Assembly (NCBI RefSeq): GCF_000613925.1
Contig: NZ_BAJX01000010.1
Location: 47,726 to 111,725 of the forward strand
Source: Prevotella histicola JCM 15637 = DNF00424
GTDB lineage: Bacteria > Bacteroidota > Bacteroidia > Bacteroidales > Bacteroidaceae
Direction: 5' to 3'
Length of the DNA stretch: 64,000 nt
Shown piece by piece: positions 53,976 to 63,579 of this stretch. The position numbers and the translations under genes were made by a program. The notes beneath the pieces are model-generated. The model searched no databases. It was not told where the DNA came from and saw only the letters and a program-made list of their open reading frames with translations. Positions within the stretch are counted from its first letter, which is position 1. The number at the start of each line of letters is the position of its first letter.

Positions 53976-54058
53976 GGGGGAGTCTTCCTACGACGGCATT
54001 ATCCGTATCAGGTCAATGGGTATAATCTCAGCAAGCCCAAACAGGCAAGCACCCCTTA
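53976..54058 (-). ncRNA. TPP riboswitch (THI element)
   Basis: Read on the minus strand the region shows the conserved THI-box parts in order: GGGGTGC (54055-54049), GCTGAGATTATACCC, then ACCTGATACGGATAATGCCG and CGTAGGAAG. It ends 32 bp before the TonB receptor start. Binding of TPP is expected to shut off the uptake and activation genes. Confidence 0.95.
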
Positions 54059-54080
54059 GCTTCCATTTTGAAAGCCGTTG

Positions 54081-54088
54081 CAAAAGTA
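54081..54088 (-). promoter_or_regulatory. -7 box of the thiamine operon
   Basis: TACTTTTG on the minus strand, about 23 bp upstream of the riboswitch aptamer. Confidence 0.6.
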
Positions 54089-54179
54089 ATGTATTATTAT
54101 CAGACTGCCAAATGTATATGTAAAAAATAATAATTAGGTAGGTTTCTTTCTTGTTCCCAGTTGGATGGCTTACCTTGAT

Positions 54180-54306
54180 ATTATGTTTTTACTATTTAAC
54201 TTTCTACTTCTCAAATTCTTTTTTATCTTTTTTAGTCTTTTACTTTTTCTCCTTTTCACCTTTCTCAAATCCTTTTTACTTTTTATTCTTTTATCTTTTC
54301 AACAAC
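54180..54306 (-). repeat. Purine-rich degenerate microsatellite (pyrimidine on plus strand)
   Basis: On the minus strand it reads GATAAAAGAATAAAAAGTAAAAAGG and similar variations for over 100 bases, and ends in AAAGTTAAATAG, close to the end of the 18.9-kb copy (AAAAGGTTAAATAG). Short open frames here are compositional artefacts. Confidence 0.55.
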
Positions 54307-54328
54307 GTAAGGTTGTTCTCTTTTGTAA

Positions 54329-54475
54329 AATAAAATCCCTTTTGTTTTTTAAAAGACCATCTTTTGCTTTCTAAAAGGTGCTCTTTTGCATTGTAAAACA
54401 TGCCCTTTTGATGTGTAAAAGATGCCCTTTTACAATGCAAAAGACGCCCTTTTACGAACCTGTTTGTAACTGATT
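54329..54475. repeat. Phased palindrome array 5 (22-bp period)
   Basis: Units start at 54351, 54373, 54395, 54417 and 54439 (cores ACCAT, GTGCT, CATGC, ATGCC, ACGCC), with a decayed unit in register at 54329 and a trace near 54310. The tail is TGTTTGTAACTGATT, nearly the same as after array 1. This copy is the most diverged. It lies between the divergent thiamine operon and the GH130 gene. Confidence 0.85.
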
Positions 54476-54854
54476 GATATTGTTGAAGTTATAAATGTAG
54501 AAAAAGACGGTTTTCTTTCGTTTTGTAGTCTTTGTACTATTAAATACTGTAAAGTGATTTTACCACCTTTAATTCCATGTCTTTTTCACTTTTCATCATC
54601 TTGTTCCAACTTAATATTATGAAGTATGTTAGAGGCATAAGTATTATCAATTTTGCAGGTTAAGCCTATAGAGAAGTAATTGTCCTGTAATTTATTTCAT
54701 TTATAAACAGCTTGTTCAATATGTGTTAATTAGTGTTTTTACAATTTAATGAATAGTAAAAGCTTGCTAATTCTAATAGTAAAAGGTTAACTTTGCTTGT
54801 ACTATTAATGTATATATCAGATTTCACAGAGCTAAAAACATAAAACTATTAGTA
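54476..54854 (+). promoter_or_regulatory. Upstream region of the N-glycan locus
   Basis: AT-rich with no gene. A promoter is visible: TTG at 54764-54766 and TAACTTTG at 54788-54795, 21 bp apart and 59 bp before the GH130 ATG. Confidence 0.6.
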
Positions 54855-55829
54855 ATGAAAAGTTTAAAGGATATTATGCCTTGGGAGGAGCGTCCTGTAG
54901 GTTGTAATGATGTAATGTGGCGCTATTCAAAGAACCCAATCATCGATCGTTATCATATTCCATCATCAAACAGTATCTTCAACAGTGCAGTGGTACCTTT
55001 TGAAGATGGTTTTGCTGGTGTGTTCCGTTGTGATAACAAAGCTGTCCAGATGAATATCTTTGTTGGTTTCAGCAAAGATGGGCTTAATTGGGATATTAGT
55101 CATGAGCCAATTAAGTTTGAAGCTGGTAACACAGAGATGATAGAATCAGAATATAAGTACGATCCACGTGTGACATGGATTGAAGATAGATACTGGATTA
55201 CATGGTGTAATGGTTATCATGGTCCAACTATTGGTATTGCTTATACTTTTGACTTTAAGAAATTTTATCAGTGTGAGAATGCATTTCTGCCCTTCAACCG
55301 TAATGGTGTGCTGTTCCCACAGAAGATTAATGGTAAGTATGCCATGTTGAGTCGTCCAAGTGATAATGGTCACACACCCTTCGGTGATATTTATATTAGC
55401 TTCAGTCCCGACATGAAATATTGGGGAGAACACCGTTGTGTGATGAAGGTTACTCCTTTCCCAGAGAGTGCATGGCAGTGTACGAAGATTGGAGCAGGCT
55501 CCGTTCCTTTCCTTACAGATGAGGGATGGTTGCTTTTCTACCATGGTGTGATTACCACTTGCAATGGTTTCCGCTATTCAATGGGTGCTGCTATCCTTGA
55601 TAAGGACCATCCAGAGAAGGTACTCTATCGTACCCGCCCTTATCTTCTTGCACCGAATGCACCGTATGAATTGCAAGGTGACGTGCCTAACGTTGTCTTT
55701 CCTTGTGCTGCTTTACAGGATGGTGAACGTGTAGCAGTTTATTATGGTGCAGCAGATACAGTCGTTGGTATGGCTTTTGGTTATATCAAAGAGATTGTTG
55801 AATTCACCAAGAACAATAGTATTTTATAA
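54855..55829 (+). CDS. GH130 beta-mannoside phosphorylase
   Basis: A cytoplasmic five-bladed beta-propeller phosphorylase of glycoside hydrolase family 130, 324 residues, no signal peptide. Family marks: '[21 protein letters not shown]', '[25 protein letters not shown]', 'KNGVLFP'-like '[22 protein letters not shown]', and '[20 protein letters not shown]'. GH130 enzymes cleave beta-1,4- or beta-1,2-linked mannosides with phosphate, releasing mannose 1-phosphate. The GH92, GH20 and hexosamine-kinase genes downstream make beta-1,4-mannosyl-N-acetylglucosamine the most likely substrate. It heads the operon. Confidence 0.92.
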   Translation: MKSLKDIMPWEERPVGCNDVMWRYSKNPIIDRYHIPSSNSIFNSAVVPFEDGFAGVFRCDNKAVQMNIFVGFSKDGLNWDISHEPIKFEAGNTEMIESEYKYDPRVTWIEDRYWITWCNGYHGPTIGIAYTFDFKKFYQCENAFLPFNRNGVLFPQKINGKYAMLSRPSDNGHTPFGDIYISFSPDMKYWGEHRCVMKVTPFPESAWQCTKIGAGSVPFLTDEGWLLFYHGVITTCNGFRYSMGAAILDKDHPEKVLYRTRPYLLAPNAPYELQGDVPNVVFPCAALQDGERVAVYYGAADTVVGMAFGYIKEIVEFTKNNSIL

Positions 55830-55844
55830 GAAAATAGTATTCAT

Positions 55845-55876
55845 ATTGAGGGCAAACGGGAGCGTTTGTCCCCAAT
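55845..55876 (+). other. Intercistronic hairpin between GH130 and GH92 genes
   Basis: ATTGAGGGCAAACG pairs with CGTTTGTCCCCAAT (14 bp, one mismatch, one wobble, 4-nt loop) with no T-run. It may stabilise or process the upstream mRNA or partly terminate transcription. Confidence 0.6.
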
Positions 55877-55922
55877 AGGGAATGCTTGTAAACACGTCAT
55901 TACCCATCATCAAATACTCGGT

Positions 55923-58179
55923 ATGAAGCGAACTTTTCTTTTGACACTTCTCGTTTCCTTGTCTTTTCTTTCTCTTAAGGCTACAGATAAGGGTGGAGAA
56001 GAGCCAGTCGACTTGGTTAATCCCTTTATAGGTACATCTAATTTTGGTACTACTAACCCCGGTGCAGTGTGTCCAAATGGTTTGATGTCAGTTGTTCCTT
56101 TTAATGTAATGGGTTCAGATCTGAATAAATACGATAAAGATGCGCGTTGGTGGTCTACGCCTTATGAGTATCATAATGTGTTTTTCACGGGATTTTCTCA
56201 TGTCAACTTAAGTGGTGTTGGCTGCCCAGAGGTAGGGTCATTATTGCTTATGCCGACAACAGGGAAGTTGAATGTCGATTATAAGGAATATGGTAGTACG
56301 TATGATAAGGAAGTGGCACATCCTGGGTATTACAGTAACCACCTTATTAAATATGATGTGAAGACGGAGGTTACCGCTACATTACGCAGCTCTGTTGCAC
56401 GTTTCACATTCCCTAAAGGAGAGAGTCATGTTCTTTTAAACCTTGGAGAGGGCTTGACAAATGAGTCGGGTGCAATGGTAAAGAAAGTGAGTGATACGGA
56501 ATGGGAAGGCGTAAAACTGCAAGGAACATTCTGTTATAATTCACAGGCAGTGTTCCCAATCTACTTTGTTATGCGCATCAGTAGGCAGCCGTTAGCATCA
56601 GGTTACTGGAAGAAGCAACGCACAATGAAAGGTGCAGAGGCTGAGTGGGATCCCGATAATGGTAAATATAAACTTTATACATCTTATCAAAAAGAACTCT
56701 CAGGGGATGATATTGGGGTGTGGATGAACTTCAATACAGAGGCTAACGAACAAATAGATGTTCAGATGGGAGTATCATTTGTGAGTATCGCAAATGCCCG
56801 TGAGAATTTGGAAAAGGAACAAAGCGGTAAAGATTTTGATATTATTCATGCTGAGGCTAACCGTAAGTGGAATGACGATTTGTCTCGTATCCTTGTTGAA
56901 GGAGGTACAAAGACAGAGCGAACCATCTTCTATACGGCACTTTATCATACCCTTATTCACCCGAATATTCTGCAGGATGTTAACGGACAGTATCCCGCTA
57001 TGGAGAGTAATGATATCAGAACGGTAAGTGACGGTAATCGCTATACTGTATTTTCTTTGTGGGATACTTATCGGAATGTACATCAGTTACTGACTCTTGT
57101 GTATCCTGAAAGACAACGTGACATGATTCGTTCAATGATTGCGATGTATGATGAGCATGGCTGGATGCCCAAATGGGAACTCTATGGACGTGAGACTTAT
57201 ACGATGGAAGGTGATCCTGCAATTCCTGTTATCACAGATTCCTGGTTGAAAGGACTGCGTGGTTACGATATCACCAAAGCTTACGAAGCTTTTAGAAAGT
57301 CGGCCCTGACGAAGGGAAAGGATAATCCTCTTCGCCCAGACAATGACGAGTATATGCAGAAAGGGTACGTTGCTCTACATGAACAATATGATAATTCAGT
57401 CTCACATGCACTTGAATATTATATTGCCGATAATGCTCTTTCGCGTTTGGCGGATGCTTTAGGAAAGAAAGATGATGCTCGCTTGTTTTATAACAGGTCA
57501 CTAGGTTATCGGCATTATTTTGATAAAGAGTATGGAATGTTACGTCCTTTGATGCCTGATGGTACCTTTTATAAGCCTTTCAATCCGCGACAAGGCGAGA
57601 ACTTTGAACCATCTCCAGGTTTTCATGAGGGTAATGCATGGAACTATACGTTCTATGTTCCGCATGATGTCATGGGGCTCGCTAAGTTGATGGGAGGGCA
57701 AAAAAAAGTTTGTAGATAAGCTGCAATCTGTGTTTGATAAGGGTTATTATGATCCTGCAAACGAGCCAGATATTGCCTATCCTTACCTCTTCTCTTACTT
57801 CAAAGGGGAAGAATGGCGTACACAGGTGTTGACACACAAGCTTCTCAAGGAGTATTTCAAGAATGCACCAGAGGGTATTCCTGGTAATGATGACACGGGA
57901 ACAATGTCAGCATGGGCTGTATTCAACATGATAGGTCTTTATCCTGATTGTCCTGGAGAACCGTCTTATACGCTGACTTCTCCTGTCTTTGATAAGATAA
58001 CAATCCGTTTGGATAAAGCTCAGTGGGGTAGGGATAGTATTCGAATAGAGACAATCCGCCCTAATGCTGATGCTGTTATCATTAGAGAAGTAACATTGGG
58101 TGGCAAGCCATTGAATCGTTATCGCATCACAAATGACGAACTCTTGAAGGGCGGTGAACTAAAGTTCTATTTGAAATAG
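55923..58179 (+). pseudogene. GH92 alpha-mannosidase, frameshifted at an A8 tract
   Basis: Exo-alpha-mannosidase of family GH92, about 750 codons, with a signal peptide (MKRTFLLTLLVSLSFLSLKA). N-terminal beta-domain: 'VNPFIGTSNFGTTNPGAVCPNGLMSVVPF'. The (alpha/alpha)6 domain follows from about residue 280, including 'SLWDTYRNVHQLLTLVYP' and 'GNAWNYTFYVPHDVMGLAKLMG'. At 57700-57707 there are eight A; with seven, the phrase 'GGQKKFVDKLQSVFDKG' is restored and the frame runs on to 58179. As given, the first frame stops at 57717-57719. The C-terminal part has 'PGNDDTGTMSAWAVFNMIGLYPD', a GND variant of the usual GNE. The A8 could be a sequence error or an RNA polymerase slippage site that still yields protein. 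Confidence 0.9.
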
Positions 58180-58234
58180 TATGAGAGTTATATCCTAACT
58201 CGACAATCAATAATCCAATAACTCAACGAATCGT

Positions 58235-60310
58235 ATGAGGAAACAAATTCTTTTTAGTGTGGCTCTTCTACTTCTATCGATACTTTCATCAGTGTCAGTC
58301 GTAGCGCAAGATGTTATCCCACAACCAAACAATATTAGTTATTCAAAAGGTTACTTTACCCTAAACAAAGGTTTGAAGGCGGTGACTAATCTTACAGGGC
58401 AAGACTTTAAAGTGTTGAATCAGTTCACATCTGATGATATGGATATGCCTCTAATTTCTATGAAGAAGCCTTCAAAAGCATATAATGTCCGCTTGATATG
58501 CACTGGGACAGCTCTACAGGCAACACAAGCACAGGATAGTGCACGCCTACAAGGGTATGAATTGGAAGTCTCACCGAAGTCTATAACTATACAGTCATTG
58601 ACTCCAACCGGATTATTTTATGGTTTGCTGACATTAGCACAGCTAGAGAAAGGTCGTCAAATACCATGTGTGAAGGTAAAAGACACGCCTCGTTTCCCTT
58701 ATCGTGGACTAATGATAGACTGCTCTCGGCACTTTTGGACAAAGAAGTTTATCATGAAGCAGTTGGACGCAATGGCTTATTTCAAGCTCAATCGCTTCCA
58801 TTGGCATCTCACGGATGGCGGTGGATGGCGTATGGAAGTGAAACAGTATCCTCGCTTAACGAATGAGACAGCCTATCGAACACAGTCTGATTGGGTGAAA
58901 TGGTGGATGGAAAAAGACCGTAAGTATTGTCCAGTAGGAACTCCGGGAGCGTATGGTGGCTATTATACGCAGCAAGATATTAAGGATATTGTGCGCTATG
59001 CAGCAGCACGTCACATCACTGTTATTCCAGAGATAGAGATGCCTGGACACAGTGATGAGGTAGTGTATGCTTATCCAGAGTTGTCATGTACAGGGAAGCC
59101 TTATACACAATCAGACCTCTGTGTGGGGAAGGAAAAAACTTATACGTTCCTTGAGAATGTCTTGAAAGAAGTTATGCAGCTATTCCCTTCAGAGTATATT
59201 CATATAGGGGGAGATGAGGCTGAGCGTCGAACTTGGAATACTTGCCCTGATTGCCAACGCCTGATGAAAGAGCACAATCTCAAGAATACAGCTGAACTTC
59301 AAAGTTATTTTACGCATCGTATAGAGCAATTTCTGAATAAGAATGGGCGTAAACTTTTGGGATGGGATGAGATAATGGAGGGGAATTTGGCCCCCAATGC
59401 TGCCGTAATGTCATGGCGTGGAACTGATGCAGGTATAGAAGCGGCTAAGCATAAGCATCATGTTGTGATGGCTCCGCAGCAGTATTATTATCTTAATATG
59501 TATCAGGATGACCCAATGGGGCAGCCCAAAGCACAAGGCGGATATACTCGTTTGGATAAGATTTATAGTTATAATCCACTTCCTATGACCTATAAAGGTA
59601 CGGATGTAGAGAAGTATATGGACGGTGTACAAGCCTGCGTTTGGACAGAATTCATATCCGAACCTGATCATCTGGAGTATATGCTTTATCCTCGTTTATT
59701 TGCTTTGGCAGAGACAGGATGGACAAAAAAGCCTACAGGTTATGTTGACTTCCATAGAAGAGCATTGGTAAATGTTGAGCGTTTAAAGAAAGAAGGCTAT
59801 CATGTGTTTGATCTTTCAAAGGAAAAAGGACCTCGTGAAGAGAGCAGAAGTATTACAATACATGAGGCTTTGGGTAAGCCAGTCACTTATCTCGGACGCT
59901 ATTCTGAGAAGTATCGGGCTGAAGGCGACAGCTCGTTAGTCAATGGATTGCGTGGTGATTGGGGCTATCTTGAAGGACGTTGGCAGGGCTTTATAGATAG
60001 TACAGGAATGGATGTGGTGGTTGATATGGGGAAAATCACTGATATCAGGGATGTAGAAGTAGACTTTATGCACATGTATGATGTTGTTATATATGCCCCA
60101 GAATCCGTGACACTTATGGTCTCTGATGATGGAAAAAACTATAAAACAATTGATAAGGTAAACCCTGGTATTAAGGCTAATGTCCCTTATCTACTCTATC
60201 CTTATGTATGGAAGGGGAATGTCAAAGGTAGATATGTTCGCATGAAAGCGCTCTCTCGTGAGCCTGATGCATGGATTTTCACAGATGAAATTATTATCAA
60301 TAGGAAATAG
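58235..60310 (+). CDS. GH20 beta-N-acetylhexosaminidase
   Basis: Removes terminal beta-linked GlcNAc or GalNAc by substrate-assisted catalysis. The 691-residue protein has a signal peptide (ending VVAQ), a GH20b domain to about residue 150 ('GYELEVSPKSITIQSLTPTGLFYGLLTL'), then the catalytic barrel: 'RGLMIDCSRHFWTKKFIMKQLD', 'HLTDGGGWRMEVKQYP' and the catalytic pair in 'HIGGDEAERRTW' (about residue 327). A C-terminal discoidin-like segment ('VEVDFMHMYDVVIYAPESVTL...') follows. It lies 55 bp after the GH92 gene and 13 bp before the second GH92 gene. Confidence 0.95.
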   Translation: MRKQILFSVALLLLSILSSVSVVAQDVIPQPNNISYSKGYFTLNKGLKAVTNLTGQDFKVLNQFTSDDMDMPLISMKKPSKAYNVRLICTGTALQATQAQDSARLQGYELEVSPKSITIQSLTPTGLFYGLLTLAQLEKGRQIPCVKVKDTPRFPYRGLMIDCSRHFWTKKFIMKQLDAMAYFKLNRFHWHLTDGGGWRMEVKQYPRLTNETAYRTQSDWVKWWMEKDRKYCPVGTPGAYGGYYTQQDIKDIVRYAAARHITVIPEIEMPGHSDEVVYAYPELSCTGKPYTQSDLCVGKEKTYTFLENVLKEVMQLFPSEYIHIGGDEAERRTWNTCPDCQRLMKEHNLKNTAELQSYFTHRIEQFLNKNGRKLLGWDEIMEGNLAPNAAVMSWRGTDAGIEAAKHKHHVVMAPQQYYYLNMYQDDPMGQPKAQGGYTRLDKIYSYNPLPMTYKGTDVEKYMDGVQACVWTEFISEPDHLEYMLYPRLFALAETGWTKKPTGYVDFHRRALVNVERLKKEGYHVFDLSKEKGPREESRSITIHEALGKPVTYLGRYSEKYRAEGDSSLVNGLRGDWGYLEGRWQGFIDSTGMDVVVDMGKITDIRDVEVDFMHMYDVVIYAPESVTLMVSDDGKNYKTIDKVNPGIKANVPYLLYPYVWKGNVKGRYVRMKALSREPDAWIFTDEIIINRK

Positions 60311-60323
60311 AATAAGCTAAAAT

Positions 60324-62474
60324 ATGAAGAAAGGACTCTTAACATTTGTGTTGATTGCGGTCGCAAATGTCTGTGTAATGGCACAGGACTATACGCAGTA
60401 TGTCAATCCCTTTATAGGTACAGGAGGACATGGGCATGTATTCTTAGGTGCAAATGTGCCGTTTGGTATTATCCAATCAGGTCCTACACAGAAGAAACAA
60501 GGATGGGATTGGTGCTCTGGTTATCATTACAGTGATTCTACTGTGATAGGTTTTGGACAGATGCATCTGAGTGGAACAGGTATAGGAGATTTAGGTGATG
60601 TGTCACTTCTTCCCACGGTTGATGCGTCACAACGTGAGGTGAAGTTTGCTCATCGTGCTGAACATGTACGTCCAGGATACTATTCTGTGATGCTCGCTTC
60701 GGGTATACGGGTTGAACTGACGGCTACTAAGCGTGTTGCTTTTCATCGTTATTCGTTCCCTGCAGATGTTTCGAAGGGGTATATTGTACTCAATCTTAGT
60801 CAAGGTATCGGATGGGACAAGATGACTTCTTGCAGTTTTAAGCAAGAGTCTGATAAGACGGTGAGTGGCTATCGTATGTCTACAGGATGGGCAAAAGACC
60901 AACGAGTCTACTTTGTTGCAGAGTTCTCACAACCAGTAAAGCTACAGTCGAATGAGGGGGATAGTATTGGCATCTTTGCTCATAATAATACAGAACAACC
61001 CCTCCTTGTTAAAGTAGGAATCTCTGCTGTTAGTATTGATAATGCCCGTCAGAATCTGCAAACAGAGCTACCTGGATGGGACTTCCACAACACTGTGGCT
61101 CAAGCAAAGCGTGAATGGAATCAAGAGTTGGGTAAGGTTGCTATCAAAACACAGGATGAACATGCGAGAAAAATATTCTATACTGCCCTTTATCATACGA
61201 TGATAGCGCCATCAGTATTCAGTGATGTTAATGGAGAATACCGTGGTGCAGATGGTAAGACGCATAAGGGTAACTTCACGAACTATACTACTTTCTCTTT
61301 ATGGGATACATATCGTGCTGCACATCCACTGATGACAATTCTTCATCCTGATATGCAGAAAGATATTGCACAGACCATGTTGCATATCTTTAAGCAACAA
61401 GGAAAGCTTCCTGTGTGGCATCTTATGGGTAATGAAACTGATTGTATGGTTGGTAATCCTGGTATTCCAGTATTGACGGATATAGCTTTGAAAGGCTTTG
61501 ATGTGGATAAAAATGCTGTCTTTGAGGCTGCAAAGGCATCTGCGATGCGTAATGAACGAGGTTTGGGACTATTGAAGAAGTACGGTTATATACCTTGTGA
61601 TCTCGACCCTGAGCATGAAACTGTAGCGAAAGGATTGGAATATGCTTTGGCAGATGCGTGCATTGCGAAGTTGGCAAAACAATTAGGCAGAGCGGAAGAT
61701 TATAAGTATTTTATGAAGAGAAGCCAGTCATATAGGGACTTCTACTTTGATAAGAAGACTAAGTTTATGCGTGGTGTAACCTCTGATGGTAAGTTCCGTG
61801 AACCTTTTGACCCATTCAATACCGTACATCGCCAAGATGATTATACTGAAGGAACAGCCTGGCAGTATGTTTGGTTGGTACCACATGATGTTCACGGGTT
61901 GGTTGAAGCCTTTGGTGGAGAGAAGCCTTTTGTGTCCAAACTCGATTCTCTCTTTATCGTAAGTGGTGATATGGGAGCAGATGCATCACCAGATATCACT
62001 GGTCTAATAGGACAATATGCGCATGGTAATGAGCCAAGTCATCATATACTTTATATGTATAATTATATTGGTCAGCCTTGGAAAGGGGCAGAGAAGATTC
62101 GTTATGTATTAAAGAACCTGTATCATGATGATTTTGATGGGCTGAGTGGTAATGAGGATGTTGGCCAGATGTCAGCCTGGTATATACTCTCTGCATTGGG
62201 TTTCTATCAAGTTGAACCAGCTGGAGGCAAGTATATCATTGGTTCACCAATCTTTGATGACGCTGTTATAAATGTTGGTAATGGTAAGACTTTCCGAATC
62301 ATAACGCATAATAATAGTGATAAGAACATGTACATCCAGAGTGCAAAGCTGAATGGTAAACCGTATACACGTTCGTATATAGACTATAAGGATATCGTCA
62401 GAGGGGGCACTCTAGAGTTTACGATGGGTGATAAACCTTCACAGTTCGGTGTTAAAAAGACAGATAGACCTTAA
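60324..62474 (+). CDS. GH92 alpha-mannosidase
   Basis: Second, intact exo-alpha-mannosidase of family GH92, 716 residues, with a signal peptide (ending VCVMAQ). It shows 'YVNPFIGTGGHGHVFLGANVPFGI', 'FSLWDTYRAAHPLMTILHP', 'GTAWQYVWLVPHDVHGLV', 'YAHGNEPSHHILYMYNYIG' and 'GNEDVGQMSAWYILSALGFY' with the canonical GNE and calcium-binding acids. It differs from the first GH92 in that last motif (GNE against GND), so the two probably take different linkages. Predicted periplasmic or outer-membrane facing; it acts before the GH130 step. Confidence 0.95.
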   Translation: MKKGLLTFVLIAVANVCVMAQDYTQYVNPFIGTGGHGHVFLGANVPFGIIQSGPTQKKQGWDWCSGYHYSDSTVIGFGQMHLSGTGIGDLGDVSLLPTVDASQREVKFAHRAEHVRPGYYSVMLASGIRVELTATKRVAFHRYSFPADVSKGYIVLNLSQGIGWDKMTSCSFKQESDKTVSGYRMSTGWAKDQRVYFVAEFSQPVKLQSNEGDSIGIFAHNNTEQPLLVKVGISAVSIDNARQNLQTELPGWDFHNTVAQAKREWNQELGKVAIKTQDEHARKIFYTALYHTMIAPSVFSDVNGEYRGADGKTHKGNFTNYTTFSLWDTYRAAHPLMTILHPDMQKDIAQTMLHIFKQQGKLPVWHLMGNETDCMVGNPGIPVLTDIALKGFDVDKNAVFEAAKASAMRNERGLGLLKKYGYIPCDLDPEHETVAKGLEYALADACIAKLAKQLGRAEDYKYFMKRSQSYRDFYFDKKTKFMRGVTSDGKFREPFDPFNTVHRQDDYTEGTAWQYVWLVPHDVHGLVEAFGGEKPFVSKLDSLFIVSGDMGADASPDITGLIGQYAHGNEPSHHILYMYNYIGQPWKGAEKIRYVLKNLYHDDFDGLSGNEDVGQMSAWYILSALGFYQVEPAGGKYIIGSPIFDDAVINVGNGKTFRIITHNNSDKNMYIQSAKLNGKPYTRSYIDYKDIVRGGTLEFTMGDKPSQFGVKKTDRP

Positions 62475-62487
62475 CTCTGAAGCTAGT

Positions 62488-63579
62488 ATGGGTGATTTTT
62501 ATAATATTGTTTCCCAGTTTAAGATAGAAGGGAAAATAAAAGATATCCTTCCCATAGGGAATGGATTGATAAATGAGACATTGAGAGTTTCTACCATTGC
62601 TGCAGATACTCCTGATTATATATTACAGCGCATTAATAACAATGTGTTCCCTGATGTTAATCTTTTGCAGCATAATATAGAAGCAGTAACCAGACACATC
62701 CGCAATAAGCTGAAAGAGTTAGGTGAAGAAGATATCAATCGTAAGTGTCTACATTTCATCGAGTCTGTAGGTGGAAAGACCTATTATCAAGATGCTAACG
62801 GTAACTATTGGAGAATGAGTGTATTTATTCCCGACTCTTTTACAAAGGAAGAAGTAAGTCCTGAAAGTGCCTTTTGCTGTGGTGAAACCTTTGGGAATTT
62901 CGAGAAGATATTGCTTGATTTAGATGAACCCTTAGGTGAAGTCATACCGAATTTCCATAATATGGAATTCCGTCTGCACCAGTTACATGACGCTGTTGTT
63001 GCTGATAAGATGGGGCGGGTTGCTTCTGTCCGGGATATTCTCAGTGAGATAGAACGTAATGCGGATGAAATGTGTCTTGCTGAAAAGCTCTATCGTGATA
63101 AGGTTTTGCCCAAGCGTATCTGTCATTGTGATACGAAAGTCAACAACATGCTATTTGATTCTGATGGAAAAGTACTATGTGTCATAGACCTTGATACGGT
63201 AATGCCGAGTTTTATTTTCTCTGATTATGGTGACTTTTTACGTACGGGAGCTAACTATGTCGCTGAAGATAGTGATGACTATCAAGCGGTTGGTTTAAAG
63301 GAAGACATCTTTTGTGCCTTTACAGAGGGGTATCTTAGTACTGCAGGTAGCTTCTTGACAGCCATAGAGATAAGCCATCTTCCTTATGCTGTAGCACTGT
63401 TCCCTTTTATGCAGTGTGTGCGTTTCCTTGCTGATTATATCAATGGAGATGTCTATTTTAAGACGAAATATGCTGAACATAATTATGTTCGTTCACGTAA
63501 TCAGTTACTACTTTATCATGATGTGCGTCGTCATGATCAGATGATGAATGAGTTTATAAAGAAAATATTGAAGCTGTGA
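62488..63579 (+). CDS. APH-fold sugar kinase, NahK-like (N-acetylhexosamine kinase candidate)
   Basis: A 363-residue cytoplasmic kinase of the aminoglycoside-phosphotransferase fold. Seen: N-lobe 'ILPIGNGLINETLRVST' (glycine loop), 'YILQRINNNVFPD', the Brenner motif around His213-Cys-Asp215 (HCDTKVNNMLF), and the metal motif VIDLDTVMP (Asp234/Asp236). This pattern fits N-acetylhexosamine 1-kinases (NahK type) more than antibiotic kinases, and the operon releases GlcNAc. The start at 62488 (MGDFYNIVSQ) is chosen over an in-frame ATG at 62428 that would overlap the GH92 gene by 47 bp. Confidence 0.87.
   Translation: MGDFYNIVSQFKIEGKIKDILPIGNGLINETLRVSTIAADTPDYILQRINNNVFPDVNLLQHNIEAVTRHIRNKLKELGEEDINRKCLHFIESVGGKTYYQDANGNYWRMSVFIPDSFTKEEVSPESAFCCGETFGNFEKILLDLDEPLGEVIPNFHNMEFRLHQLHDAVVADKMGRVASVRDILSEIERNADEMCLAEKLYRDKVLPKRICHCDTKVNNMLFDSDGKVLCVIDLDTVMPSFIFSDYGDFLRTGANYVAEDSDDYQAVGLKEDIFCAFTEGYLSTAGSFLTAIEISHLPYAVALFPFMQCVRFLADYINGDVYFKTKYAEHNYVRSRNQLLLYHDVRRHDQMMNEFIKKILKL

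Noticed and set aside
54180..54374. Small hydrophobic proteins rich in Phe and Leu
   Set aside because: Overlapping open frames here arise from a pyrimidine-rich repeat; there is no plausible ribosome site or promoter, and they run into the palindrome array.
57720..58179. An independent protein starting at the GTG at 57730
   Set aside because: It continues the GH92 catalytic domain exactly where the A8 shift breaks it.
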